This document shows, one piece after another, positions 47,701 through 57,532 of a stretch of 64,000 bases of DNA. The notes under the pieces were generated by a model. It was given only the letters and a program-made list of their open reading frames with translations, was not told the origin of the DNA and made no database searches. The stretch's first letter is position 1. Every line of letters starts with the position of its first letter. This DNA comes from Gloeothece verrucosa PCC 7822 (GTDB taxonomy: Bacteria > Cyanobacteriota > Cyanobacteriia > Cyanobacteriales > Microcystaceae): the NCBI RefSeq assembly GCF_000147335.1, contig NC_014502.1, positions 186,001 through 250,000 of the forward strand. The letters run 5' to 3'. The translations under genes and the position numbers were made by a program.

Positions 47701-50700
47701 TCAGAACCCGTTAACCCAACAATAGACCCAATCGCATCTGCATCATAATAACTCGCCGCATTCGTCCCATCAACCCGACTCACCAAACCCAAACCATGAG
47801 TATAACGAGCAATTATATTCCCTGTCCCCGCATATTCCCCAACCACATCACCTAACCCAGTGGGATCGAGTAAATACTCAGTGCGTTCACCATTATGAAT
47901 ACTAGCAACCCGATTTCCTAACGCATCATATTCATAACTCCAAATTCCGTCAGGAGTTGTCGCACCCACAAGACGATTTTCACTATCATAAACATAAGTC
48001 CAAGTATTACCCCCCTCAGTTTTAGAAATTAAATTCCCATCAGCATCATAACTATAAGCCGCGCCTCCTACACTCGTATATTGATTAAGATTATTGGTAC
48101 TGTAACCCGTTTCTAAACCGCTATCAGTTACCTTAATTCTGTTACCTGCGACATCATATTGATACTGAATTAAACGACCATTAGGTAAGGTTACAGACGT
48201 TAACTGTCCGATGGAATCATACCCATAACTGGTAATACCCTCCAGTGTAGCCAGACTGGTACGACGACCCGCTAAATCATAGGTATAATTAAAGTAAGAA
48301 TTAACGGTTTCATCAGCATCATAATTCACCAGACTTAACAACTGTCCCGCTAAATCATAACTATAAGTTGTGTAAGTTCCATTCCCATTCTCTTCACGAC
48401 TCAGACGACCGACTAAATCATAACTATAAGTGATAATATTCGCTCCTGTGCCGTCTGTAAGGCTCTTTAACTGCCCTAATTCGTCATAGTTATAATTAGT
48501 AGTAAACCCATCTTGATCGATCATTTGAGAACGACGGCCAGCACTATCATAACTAAATTGTAAGAAGCGATCGGCCCCATAACTGACTCGAGTTAGACGG
48601 TCTAATTCATCATAAGTATAACTAACACTACTATCTGAATCCGTCGCCGATAAAAGATTACCGCGAGTATCATAAGTGTAAGTCGCGGATGTTCCGTCGG
48701 TATAATCTTTACGGGTTAATAATCCTTGGGAGTTGTAGGTATAATTAATAGTTTGATTCCGACGATTAACTGAAACGGTTACATCTCCAGTCGCATTATA
48801 AGTAAAGGTTTCTTTACTGCCATCTGCATAGGTTACTTGTTGTAAATTTCCTCGATTATCATAACTATAACTGAGGGGATTACCGCGTGAATCTTCAACC
48901 TTAGACAGTTGATTGTAAGTCGTTTCATAGGAATATTTAATCTGTTGTCCGAGGGCGTTTACTGAAGAGGTAATATTACCCGCTTTGTCATAAGTGTAAC
49001 TTGAGACAGTATTATCAGGATTAATTAACTTAACTAAATTCCCATTAATATCATATTGATACTGAGTTAATCTTTGTAGGGGATCTTCACTTCTTCCTAG
49101 TGTTCCTCGGTCATTATATAACAACTTACTAATCGCACCCGAAGCATCAGTAATAGTAACTCCTCCGGCTGAATCGTAACTATAAGTAATTGCTTGAGCA
49201 TTGCCATTTAAACTTTGTTTAATCAATCTTCCTTGATTGTCATACTCATAGGAAATACTCGTATTATCGGGATAAGTAATCGATTTTATCGCGTGTAAAC
49301 TGGCTGAATTTAAATTAGTTTCATAAGTATAAGTTGTTGTTCCATCTGGTGTTGTGATGCTGAGTAAATACTGTCCTGTTGTGTCATATTGGTAACCCGT
49401 TATTCGCCCATCTTGGTCAACAGTTTGGCTAACTAAACCTTGAGGATTATAGGAAAAAGTTAAGAAATCACCGTTTGTATAATCTAAGCGGCTTAATTTT
49501 CCATCTGTATAACTACCCGTAATCCGACTTTGATTAGTATCCTCAATATAATCAAATTTGCCATCAAGACGAAAACTAATTAACGTTCCGTTTTCTTCTC
49601 TTAACTGATAAATTCCTCCCTCTTCAGTTAGGGTTGCATTATCACCCAATTGACCTTTATATGTCCCATCAGTTTGCTTAGTAAATAAACGCCGAGAATT
49701 CCCAAAGGATAAAGTCACATCTCCGCTACTATCAGGAGTCGCTGTAATATCCCACTCACTAACGCCATTCTTTCCAAAAGTTCCTGCTTTGAAGCGGTCA
49801 TCAATTGCATTCCCTTGATTATTTCCTACTAAAGTATTACTAATTTGTTGGAATTCAAACCCTAATAAACGTACAGCATCGGATATATATTCTCCTAATT
49901 GACTCAAATGAGTGGCATTATCCGCCAAAATATCTTGATAAGTCCCCGCTTTATTTCCTACAGAATTGACAAAGTTTTGCCAGATGACCTCCCAAGCTTC
50001 ATTAGAAACCTTATCAGGTTTAGATTGATCTTTTAAACTTGCCCAATCAATTATCTGCTCATTTGACGCTTGAGAAACACTAAAATTAAGACTGCCACTA
50101 CTTACTGTTGGGGTAAATTGTACTGAAAAACTGCCTCGTTGTCCTGGTGCTACTATCCCTGCTGGGCCTGTTGAACTAATACCTAAAAATTGTAAACTAG
50201 ACCCACTTGCCGCGCTTTGTTGGGGTAATTTTAAATTAGCATTCTCAGCAACTAAAGTGAGTAAAGGAGCAACAATATCCGTTTCTCCACTATTCACATA
50301 ATTAACCGTAACAATTCCCCCTTGACCTGGACGTAAAGAACTCGGGGCACTAACATTAACTTCTAAATTCCCAACAGCACCATTAGTAACAGTAAAAGCA
50401 TCTTCTAAACTGGCTGTTTGAGTAGCATTTTTGACCTGTACATCATATAGTCCCGTCTCTAATCCTTGTAAGTCAAAAGTTGCCCATAATTCGGTGCTAT
50501 CTTTCCACCAAACCCGTGATGCTTGACGCAATGTTCCATCCGCAGCAACTAAATTAATCTCATCATTAGTAGAGAATTTAGCCCCATCAATCACTAGGGT
50601 AGCTTTACCTTTATTACTGCCTTGTTTGGTGCTGATATCTGAAATAGAAAATTGAACTAAATCGGCTTCAATTTGATAATTAGGACTGCCACTAACTTGA

Positions 50701-52963
50701 TTTCCATAAGCCAAAATATAATAGGTTCCGCTACTGGTGGCGGGAATAAGAATTTCTTGGTCTGCGGCTAAAGGTTCGGAAAATCCCCGATCAAATTTAG
50801 CGCGGGTGGGGACTTCTCCATAACGGATATATAATTCATTAACTGCCGTTTCTGAAGCACTATCTAACTTAACTTTAAGGGTTTCTCCCGCCGCTACATC
50901 AACCCGATAATAAACCCCTTGTCCTTGTCCTAAAGTGCCGCTACTGGATTCACCTAATGTTAATTCTTCAACATCAATATTAAAGTCATCCAGAGACGCT
51001 TTGAGATTATTTTCCTCATTAGACTCAACAATTTGATTGCGAATATCACTCCGTAAAATAACATGATAATCTCCCGTTTCTACCCCTGGTAAAGGTGCAG
51101 TTACCGTCTTGCTATAACTTCCCCCACTCGCCACCGTATTTGTATTAATAACCTGTCCAAAATAGGTATCATTAATATCCCAAGTGGTGTCTTTAGATAA
51201 ATAAATGGTATCCGTCCAACTTCCGACAACGGGATTAACCCCTGAATTGGTTACTGTATAGGTAATGGTTCCATTTTGTCCGGCTATTCCCGTCTCTGGT
51301 AAAGTAATGGTTCCTACCACTAAATCAGCCGGCTGAGGTAAACTTAGTTCAACTGAATTAAGGTCATAGTTAATATTATTTGCTTCTCCTCCTCGTTCAT
51401 TAATATTATTCCCGCTATCTGTAACGACAAAAGCATAATAAGGCCCTGATAACCCTTGAGTTAAACGGAATGATTGAGTACGAGTATAGCTATTCCCAAC
51501 CGCTAAGTTTTCATTAGCACTGACATAACCTACATAAAGGTCACTGTTGCGGTCAAAGATTTGGTCACGGGACAGATACACCGCATCATACCATCCCCGT
51601 GTCCCTGTAGCGGCTGTCCCTGTATTGCTGACTGTCCAACTCAGGGTTAATAATTGTCCACTAATACCCGTCGTGGGTGCATCCACATTATCCACCACTA
51701 AATCAGCAACCGGACTTAGAGTAATAGTAGTAGGAGGAATATTACCTCCTTCTCCTGTGCCGGTTATAGCGCGATCATTATTTGTCTCGATATCTTCAAT
51801 AACTCGATAGGTACTATCTGTGCGAACGAGAGTAAAGAATTGACCTTCTAAATTCGCGGGTAAAGTAAAAGTACGATTGACGCTGTATTGTTGTGATGCT
51901 TCTAACGCGCCTGAGTGATACACTCGTTCTAGTAAAAGATCATCATTACTTATTAAGGCATCAGTGGATAAGTAAACGTCATCATACCAGTAATCAGTAT
52001 TAGTAAGACCTCCCCCTGTATTTTGCACTGTCCAATTAACGGTAAAGGGTTGTCCTGATAGTGCAGAGGTGGGTGCATTAAGTTGAGTAACTTGTAAATC
52101 TGGAGTTTGTCGGGTTATGGTTACGGTTTGAACTGCTGTATTATTGCCTTCATTATTCTGTTCATAAACATTATTATTACTATCAGTGACGATGAATACC
52201 TGATATTGTCCCGATAAGTTGAAGGGAATTGCTACTATCTCACTGCGAGAATATGACCCTCCTGCGCTTAAAAGTCCCGTCCTTGTATAATTTCCGAGAA
52301 CAACATCATCCCCATTTCCAACAATATTATCAATTGATGCAATTATTCGGTCATTCCAACTGGTAACAGCACTATCTCCTATCCCCTGATTCGTGACTGT
52401 CCATTCGACGCGAAGAGATTTACCCGCTTGTGCTGTCGGTAAAGTAGTAGCACTAACAACTAGATCAGCACTCACAACTGTGATATTTATGGGAGTAGCA
52501 TCAAACCCGACATTATTGTTATTATCCAGTTCAAATACGACATCATTGCTATCGGTAACCACAAAAGCGTAATATGTCCCACTGATAGTATTAGGAAGGG
52601 TAAACGTCCCAGAATTGGTATAAGACCCATCTGGTGATAATATTCCATTACGGGTGACCGTTCCTAATCGCAAATCTGTATTAATATTTAACTGATTATC
52701 ACTCGATAAATAAATGCTATCTATCCAAGAGGAATTAGGGGTAGAAGTTGACCCAAAGTTAGTAACTTGATAAGTAATGGTTAAATTTCGTCCTGCTGTC
52801 GCTGTGGTTGGTGCATCTACTAACTCAACTTCTAAATCTGGTGGCGGCGTTAAACTAATTTGAGTCGGGGTGGTGTCATACGCCGTGTTATTAAACTCAT
52901 AAACATTTTCATAAACTTGATTACCGGCATCGGTACGAACAAAAAAGTAATAATTGCCACTAA
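44751..52963 (-). pseudogene. Giant CARDB / RHS / cadherin-like / RTX protein, 5' end lost at an IS
   Basis: The frame is open past the first Met at 52673 up to the IS border at 52963, still encoding CARDB repeats (ITYQVTNFGSTSTPNSSW), so the true start is gone. In protein order: many CARDB-type modules (about 52960-51000), a pre-peptidase-like domain (about 50950-50640), RHS/YD repeats (about 49560-47450) ending in the core RARYYTPTEGRF and DPLGL, a post-core domain, cadherin/dystroglycan-like modules (about 46130-45530) and RTX calcium-binding repeats (about 45500-45040). RHS proteins usually release a C-terminal toxin, but here the chain continues into adhesin modules. More than 2,730 codons remain. 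Confidence 0.85.
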
Positions 52964-53870
52964 GAGGCTATTTATAAAGTCAATCTTAAGAAACGAGGCG
53001 ACGCAACATTATCCTTGTCATAACTGCATAAATAGCGGCTTCACTCATTTCTGATAATTTTTCATAATCTTTACTCAAACGACGATACCAGTTAAACCAG
53101 CCGAACGTTCGTTCCACAATCCATCTTTTCGGTAAAACTTTAAATTTTTTGTCTGAACGCTTTATTACTTCTACTCTTGCTTGAATCATCAACCAAATAG
53201 CCAGAGCAAATTTATCACCACTATAACCAGCATCTACCCACATTAAAGCCACTTTTTCAAGCAGTTTGGGATTTTCTTCTAATAGTTCCATTACCGCCGT
53301 CGCCGCTAAGACTCTTTCTTGACCATGAGCTTCAGCTACAATTACTTTCAAGATTAATCCTAAACTATCAACTAATAATTGCCTTTTTCGGCCTTTGACT
53401 TTTTTTCCACCGTCAAAGCCATACACATCCCCCTTTTTTCGGTTGTTTCCACCGATTGGCTGTCTGCTATGATTACACTACTTTGCGGAGATTTCCCTAC
53501 CTGTTGACGAACCATCTGCCGGAGGGTGTGATTGATTTTTTCCCAAACCCCCTTTTTGACCCATTTGCGATAATAACTATAGACTGTGGAGGGAGGAGGA
53601 AAATTTTTGGGTAAATATCTCCATTGGCATCCGGTCTTCAAATGATAATATATCGCATTACAGACTTGTCTAATATCTGTAGTACGCGGATGTCCCCCGG
53701 ATTTAGCGGCTGGAATAAGTGGGGCAAGCAATTCCCATTCGGCATCAGATAAATCACTTGGATACAAGCAGATCGCTCCTCACTTTTGATTGCGAACAAT
53801 TACCCAGATTAGATTAATCGTTTTTGGCCTATTTTTTTCTTGTCTTTAGATTTACTTTATAAACACCCTC
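52964..53870 (-). mobile_element. IS5-family insertion sequence (IS427-like)
   Basis: The ends GAGGCTATTTATAAAGT at 52964 and the complement GAGGGTGTTTATAAAGT at 53870 are imperfect inverted repeats. TAA flanks both sides (52961-52963 and 53871-53873), a 3-bp target duplication usual for this group. Its 907 bp carry a two-frame transposase. It cuts the RHS giant gene. Confidence 0.9.
52986..53767 (-). CDS. IS5-family transposase, two overlapping frames (programmed frameshift)
   Basis: Frame A (53767-53372) holds MYPSDLSDAEWELLAPLIPA, CQWRYLPKNFPP and ADSQSVETTEKRG (first Asp). Frame B (53426-52986) continues with YGFDGGKKVKGRKR, VDAGYSGDKFA (second Asp) and WIVERTFGWFNWYRRLSKDY (Glu region). 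Joining EKRG to DVYGFDGG needs a -1 shift at the A6G5 run near 53430-53440, a typical IS427-group frameshift. Both halves appear intact. Confidence 0.88.
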
Positions 53871-53958
53871 TAAATAGTCAATTTTGGGGTGGGTCAACAA
53901 ATAATCGACGTATGCACTTCTTTAAAATTAAGAATTCCGATAATTAATCTGTATAGCT

Positions 53959-53975
53959 TTTTGGCGTTGCCAAAA
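53959..53975 (+). promoter_or_regulatory. Leader hairpin of the 54005 gene
   Basis: TTTTGGC-GTT-GCCAAAA is a perfect hairpin ending 29 bp before the ATG. It is the first of a series of small hairpins with GTT or GCT loops in front of genes in this region. TATAGC just upstream could be a -10 box. Confidence 0.5.
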
Positions 53976-54004
53976 TATTATGTAAAATATTTAAGGTAAT
54001 AACT

Positions 54005-54466
54005 ATGGCATCTCCAATAGTAGCTACTTACTCTTTAGGATTCGCTTCTTTTTTAGAATTAGCACCCTCATTGAGAACTCAAGGAGCAAAATTTTACACC
54101 GAAGCTGAAGGAACTAATAGAATTCTAAAATTTACCAAGTTACCCTTACTAGCACAAAATTTACTTTCGTTGGCTGAACCTGAATTAACTGATGATGATA
54201 CTATGATAATGCCAATCGAAGAGTTTAATAAACTTAAAGAAGAGGCATTAGCTTCTTTTAATTTAGAAACTACGGAAACTTCCTCTTCCCCTCTCTCTAC
54301 AATAGAAGAACAAGTAAACCTAACAACCTCAGAATTATCGAAATTAACCAAAGCCCAGTTAATCAAGTTAGCAGCTAAAAATAATATCGAACTTCCCAAA
54401 ACAGTAAAAACTCGTAAAAACCAATTAGTAGAATTCTTAGCCTCCCTTATTCCTGCTGCCCGTTAA
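54005..54466 (+). CDS. Hypothetical protein with SAP/Rho-N-like C-terminal motif
   Basis: 153 residues. The first half (MASPIVATYSLGFASFLELA, GAKFYTEAEGTNRILKF) is of unknown family. The C-terminal 40 residues (LSKLTKAQLIKLAAKNNIEL, KTRKNQLVEFLASL) match the helix-turn-helix SAP/Rho-N pattern used for nucleic-acid binding. The product at 55847 has a related-looking tail. A terminator follows at 54488. Confidence 0.6.
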   Translation: MASPIVATYSLGFASFLELAPSLRTQGAKFYTEAEGTNRILKFTKLPLLAQNLLSLAEPELTDDDTMIMPIEEFNKLKEEALASFNLETTETSSSPLSTIEEQVNLTTSELSKLTKAQLIKLAAKNNIELPKTVKTRKNQLVEFLASLIPAAR

Positions 54467-54487
54467 TCTTCATCTTCATTTAAATAA

Positions 54488-54518
54488 AGACTCTGCTGTA
54501 TTAGCAGGGTCTTTTTTT
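54488..54518 (+). terminator. Rho-independent terminator
   Basis: AGACTCTGCT and AGCAGGGTCT pair around GTATT and run into seven T residues, directly after the 54005-54466 gene. Confidence 0.85.
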
Positions 54519-54519
54519 G

Positions 54520-54530
54520 CTCCTTCGGAG
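54520..54530 (+). promoter_or_regulatory. UUCG-type leader hairpin of the 54564 gene
   Basis: CTCC-TTC-GGAG forms a small stem with a stable C-UUCG-G type loop, 33 bp before the ATG. Confidence 0.4.
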
Positions 54531-54563
54531 GCAAGAGAGTGAAGAATTTAAGGAGTGATGATT

Positions 54564-55058
54564 ATGAATGGATTTGCCGCCGAACAAACATTCCAACGCC
54601 TAGTTCATAATTGCCAGAAAATCAAAACCTTCAAATTACCAACATCAAAAGAACTAATAAATATAGCCCTCTCCTCATCTGTAGGGAAACAAAGGGTAAA
54701 ATCAGCAATACCTCATCTTCATAAAGAGTTTAGGATAATTATCAAAAATCCTAATACCCAACAATTGAATAATATCATCGACTGGGAGCAAATACCTCCC
54801 ACAGTAATACTCGATAAAATATTCGGGATCGATAGTATCGTCAATATCTGTGGCTATACGATCGCTATCGACATAACAGCTAATCCATCGGCTGTTGAAG
54901 ATAAGGTTAGCAAACTTAGCCACTTAAAACCAATGTGGTCAAAATTGGGTATCGATAAAGCCTGTGCTTGCTTAGTAAGCGATACGGAATCGCCGACTTT
55001 ATGGTCAATATTAAAATCGGTGATCCGTAGCGAGAAAGTAATATCCATCACTATTTAA
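54564..55058 (+). CDS. Hypothetical protein
   Basis: Start at ATG 54564, with AAGGAG 8 bp upstream. 164 residues. The central part, NICGYTIAIDITANPSAVED, then KVSKLSHLKPMWSKLGIDKA, has the strand-helix order of a restriction-endonuclease-like fold (hydrophobic strand, acidic residue, Lys-rich helix), but catalytic residues are not certain. No family is recognised. Confidence 0.55.
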   Translation: MNGFAAEQTFQRLVHNCQKIKTFKLPTSKELINIALSSSVGKQRVKSAIPHLHKEFRIIIKNPNTQQLNNIIDWEQIPPTVILDKIFGIDSIVNICGYTIAIDITANPSAVEDKVSKLSHLKPMWSKLGIDKACACLVSDTESPTLWSILKSVIRSEKVISITI

Positions 55059-55071
55059 GATAACATATAAT

Positions 55072-55102
55072 GCTCTCAGCAAAGTCTGAGAGCTAATTTT
55101 TT
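55072..55102 (+). terminator. Rho-independent terminator
   Basis: GCTCTCAG and CTGAGAGC pair around a 6-base loop and are followed by AATTTTTT, after the 54564-55058 gene and overlapping the leader of the next one. Confidence 0.75.
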
Positions 55103-55103
55103 C

Positions 55104-55292
55104 ATGATGAATAAAACGGAAAAAACTCTTAAGAAATTAATAAGCGATGTTAGCTGCCAAATCCAACACAGCATTATGCGGCTGTATGGATATTTTGATG
55201 AGAAAGGAGATTACCATCATACTAAACCGATGCCCCTAATAATTGTTAGAACTTTGCAGAAATTGGGAAAATTAGTAGCGTTAGGGAATTAG
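55104..55292 (+). CDS. Small basic hypothetical protein
   Basis: 62 residues (MMNKTEKTLKKLISDVSCQI), basic and helical, with no family. It starts two bases after a terminator T-run, so its transcription depends on readthrough or on a promoter inside the previous gene. Confidence 0.4.
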   Translation: MMNKTEKTLKKLISDVSCQIQHSIMRLYGYFDEKGDYHHTKPMPLIIVRTLQKLGKLVALGN

Positions 55293-55374
55293 AAATATTT
55301 TCACAAATAGGAAAAGATAAGTTTCTATAATTAACCTCAATCGCCTATCTTTTTGGTCTTTCTATTCCTTTAAG

Positions 55375-55385
55375 TGCCGTTGGCA
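55375..55385 (+). promoter_or_regulatory. Leader hairpin of the 55423 gene
   Basis: TGCC-GTT-GGCA, 37 bp before the ATG. It has the same geometry as the hairpins at 53959, 55770, 56390 and 57490 but a different, compensated stem. Confidence 0.45.
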
Positions 55386-55422
55386 TAAATAAATGTAGTT
55401 AATAAGAAGCGAGGGCAATTAA

Positions 55423-55689
55423 ATGAACATTAACCCGGGGATTTCTGAATATTTGGAAAAATTAGCTGAAGAATATTATCGACTAGGGAAGCTACCAGAA
55501 CTTTCTGAGCAACAAGGAGAGCGTTTAATACAAATTCTAGAAATCGCTGAAGCCAATAAAGAATTTAGCGAGATTTTAAGTGAGATTGATTTGAAGTTAG
55601 CGAATGAACTTAATTTACTTGATGAAGAACATCTAACCTATTATGAGCAACAAACTCAAAAATTACAACAAAAGTTAAAAAGAGAATAA
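55423..55689 (+). CDS. Small acidic helical protein
   Basis: 88 residues, helical and acidic (MNINPGISEYLEKLAEEYYR, LLDEEHLTYYEQQTQKLQQK). No family is recognised. A terminator follows directly. Confidence 0.55.
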   Translation: MNINPGISEYLEKLAEEYYRLGKLPELSEQQGERLIQILEIAEANKEFSEILSEIDLKLANELNLLDEEHLTYYEQQTQKLQQKLKRE

Positions 55690-55714
55690 AGTTCGTTAGT
55701 TTTTTTTATAACTC

Positions 55715-55746
55715 TTGCCGAATTGGATTTTTTCGGCAATTTTTTT
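55715..55746 (+). terminator. Rho-independent terminator
   Basis: TTGCCGA and TCGGCAA pair around a T-rich loop and run into seven T residues, after the 55423-55689 gene. Confidence 0.8.
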
Positions 55747-55769
55747 GTCTTTATAAATTCTCAAACAAT

Positions 55770-55780
55770 CGCCGTTGGCG
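55770..55780 (+). promoter_or_regulatory. Leader hairpin of the 55847 gene
   Basis: CGCC-GTT-GGCG, 66 bp before the ATG and about 20 bp after a TATAAAT -10-like box. Confidence 0.45.
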
Positions 55781-55846
55781 TAACCAAGCGAAAAAAATAT
55801 TCGCTACATAAAGCTTTTATTAACCGACACATTTAAAAAGAAAACT

Positions 55847-56323
55847 ATGTCAAACTTAATCTTCCCAATCCTTATTTCATTAACGGCATTCATCTTTGTT
55901 TGCTGCTTTCAATATAGACCACAGCCAACCTCATTTCCCTCTGAAGTTACTAAAAAATCAAAAAACGAACATACTAAATCTACTCAACCTATTATCCCTT
56001 TGCTGCCTCCAGCAAGAAAACGAAAACATAATACTACTGAAGTCATCGTTAATAATGTTATTATCCCTCCTGCTGCTCAAACAATTGCCTACTTAGCACC
56101 AGCTAAAGTACGTCGTCATAACTCAAGAGCAACCATTATTAACCCTACATTGGTAACGGATGCGGCACAACTCGCTCAACCTCAATTATCCCCTAATGTT
56201 ACTCTTAAATACCTTAAGGAATACATCAAGGAACATAATTTACAAGCGTTCATTTATGAACGTTTAGGGAAATCCTACAGGAAAGGTAAAAAAGAAGAAC
56301 TCCTCCGAGTTTTTAACCGTTAA
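55847..56323 (+). CDS. Membrane-anchored protein with SAP-like C-terminus
   Basis: 158 residues. It has an N-terminal membrane span (LIFPILISLTAFIFVCCF), then a Pro-rich linker with two copies of a related motif (LPPARKRKHNTTEVIVNN and LAPAKVRRHNSRATIINP). The C-terminal VTLKYLKEYIKEHNLQAFIY followed by KGKKEELLRVF resembles a SAP/HeH-type nucleic-acid-binding motif. A membrane-tethered DNA- or RNA-binding role is possible. Confidence 0.55.
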   Translation: MSNLIFPILISLTAFIFVCCFQYRPQPTSFPSEVTKKSKNEHTKSTQPIIPLLPPARKRKHNTTEVIVNNVIIPPAAQTIAYLAPAKVRRHNSRATIINPTLVTDAAQLAQPQLSPNVTLKYLKEYIKEHNLQAFIYERLGKSYRKGKKEELLRVFNR

Positions 56324-56389
56324 AAATTATCAGTGATCAGCCATTAATAATTAATGGTTTATAACTGTATCTAATTAAGTTTAAGAATA

Positions 56390-56400
56390 CGGCGCTGCCG
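56390..56400 (+). promoter_or_regulatory. Leader hairpin of the ssb-like gene
   Basis: CGGC-GCT-GCCG, 33 bp before the ATG at 56434. It is identical to the hairpin at 57490-57500. Confidence 0.5.
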
Positions 56401-56433
56401 AAAAATCCTGAAAAATTTAGGAGAGTTAAAGCT

Positions 56434-56847
56434 ATGACTACTTCCATCAATTTTATTTCTCTAGTAGGTCGTGCCAGCAAAGACCCCGAAATTAAATATT
56501 TTCATTCGGGGGCTTGCGTCACCAAACTAGACATTGCCGTCAAACGCGGCAAGGATGATGAACCTGATTGGTTTAGCTTGGAGTTTTGGGATAAAACTGC
56601 CGAAGTAGCCGCTAACTATGTCCGTAAAGGCGGACTCATCGGAGTACAGGGTGAAGTGATCATTAATTGTTGGAATGATGAGCAAGGAAATTACAGGTAT
56701 AAACCAGTTGTTCGTGTCAATAATTTAGAATTATTGGCAGGAGCTAAAAATGATACTCCCGTTGCTCCTCCAAATAATGCTAATAGTAATATTCCCATTC
56801 CCACCCCTGTAAAAACCAAAGCCAAAGTCAATCCAAACAATAATTGA
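56434..56847 (+). CDS. ssb: Single-stranded DNA-binding protein without acidic tip
   Basis: 137 residues with a clear SSB OB fold (ISLVGRASKDPEIKYFHSGA, WFSLEFWDKTAEVAANYV, GGLIGVQGEVIINCWNDEQG, VVRVNNLELL). The C-terminus ends KAKVNPNNN, so the usual acidic DDDIPF partner-binding tip is missing. The next gene, another OB-like protein, has such a tip. GGAGAG lies about 9 bp upstream of the start. Confidence 0.85.
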   Translation: MTTSINFISLVGRASKDPEIKYFHSGACVTKLDIAVKRGKDDEPDWFSLEFWDKTAEVAANYVRKGGLIGVQGEVIINCWNDEQGNYRYKPVVRVNNLELLAGAKNDTPVAPPNNANSNIPIPTPVKTKAKVNPNNN

Positions 56848-56855
56848 TTTAATAA

Positions 56856-56912
56856 CCTCTAGGATGTCCGCACGTCCTAGGGGTGATTAAATGATCGCCA
56901 TTCGGCGATCAT
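56856..56912 (+). terminator. Two consecutive hairpins after ssb
   Basis: A 12-bp stem at 56856-56883 (CTAGGATGT / ACGTCCTAG core) is followed by ATGATCGCC-ATTC-GGCGATCAT at 56891-56912, which ends 29 bp before the next ATG. Neither has a T-run, so processing or attenuation is as likely as termination. Confidence 0.55.
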
Positions 56913-56941
56913 CTGCGAATAATTAATAGAAAGTAAATATC

Positions 56942-57400
56942 ATGAATAACTGGCAAGTCACTCTAACTATCGATTCCCTTAATTCCACCTACAATGAAGA
57001 AGGAAAAATTACTCTTCATGGAACGGGAAAATTTCAATATTATGATAACAAAGAGTGGATGGAATGCCCAATTGCCTTCCAAGCTTGGGGAAATGCCGCA
57101 TTAACCATCGATAATGTTGGTATCGATGGAATGGTAATGGTATCAGGAAAATTTAATTTATTCAAGAACTCCGATGAGCTAAATCCAAAAATGATGTTAA
57201 AAGTTGAAAGAGCCATTGCTATTAAGGGAGATTTCGAGGATATGTCGGATTTGGGTCTAATTTCTGAACCCACATTAATTTCTGAACCTATTACAACTGT
57301 TGAACCGCAACGTGAATTAGTAGCAGTTAACGCTAATAATAATGGTCATCAAAAACCCGCTCCCGATGATGATAAAGATTTAGATAGCATCCCGTTCTAA
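56942..57400 (+). CDS. SSB-like OB-fold protein with acidic IPF tip
   Basis: 152 residues. The strand pattern (WQVTLTIDSLNSTYNEEGKI, PIAFQAWGNAALTIDN, GMVMVSGKFNLFKNSDEL, MMLKVERAIAI) fits a single-strand-binding OB fold, though it is divergent from ssb. The C-terminus DDDKDLDSIPF is a canonical SSB tip, absent from the preceding ssb. The two may form mixed complexes or have separate jobs. Confidence 0.75.
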   Translation: MNNWQVTLTIDSLNSTYNEEGKITLHGTGKFQYYDNKEWMECPIAFQAWGNAALTIDNVGIDGMVMVSGKFNLFKNSDELNPKMMLKVERAIAIKGDFEDMSDLGLISEPTLISEPITTVEPQRELVAVNANNNGHQKPAPDDDKDLDSIPF

Positions 57401-57408
57401 ATAAATAA

Positions 57409-57439
57409 AGCCAGTCCTCCTAGGGCTGGTTATTTTTTT
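57409..57439 (+). terminator. Rho-independent terminator
   Basis: AGCCAGTCC pairs with GGGCTGGTT around a 5-base loop and runs into seven T residues, after the SSB-like gene. Confidence 0.8.
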
Positions 57440-57489
57440 CGAGGAATTACCTTTCCATTAGTTTTTATTAAAGATCGGTTAACTCAATT

Positions 57490-57500
57490 CGGCGCTGCCG
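57490..57500 (+). promoter_or_regulatory. Leader hairpin of the 57533 gene
   Basis: CGGC-GCT-GCCG, 32 bp before the ATG. It is the same hairpin and nearly the same spacing as in front of ssb. Confidence 0.5.
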
Positions 57501-57532
57501 AGAAAAGATGAAAATTAACCCAAGAAGAAACA

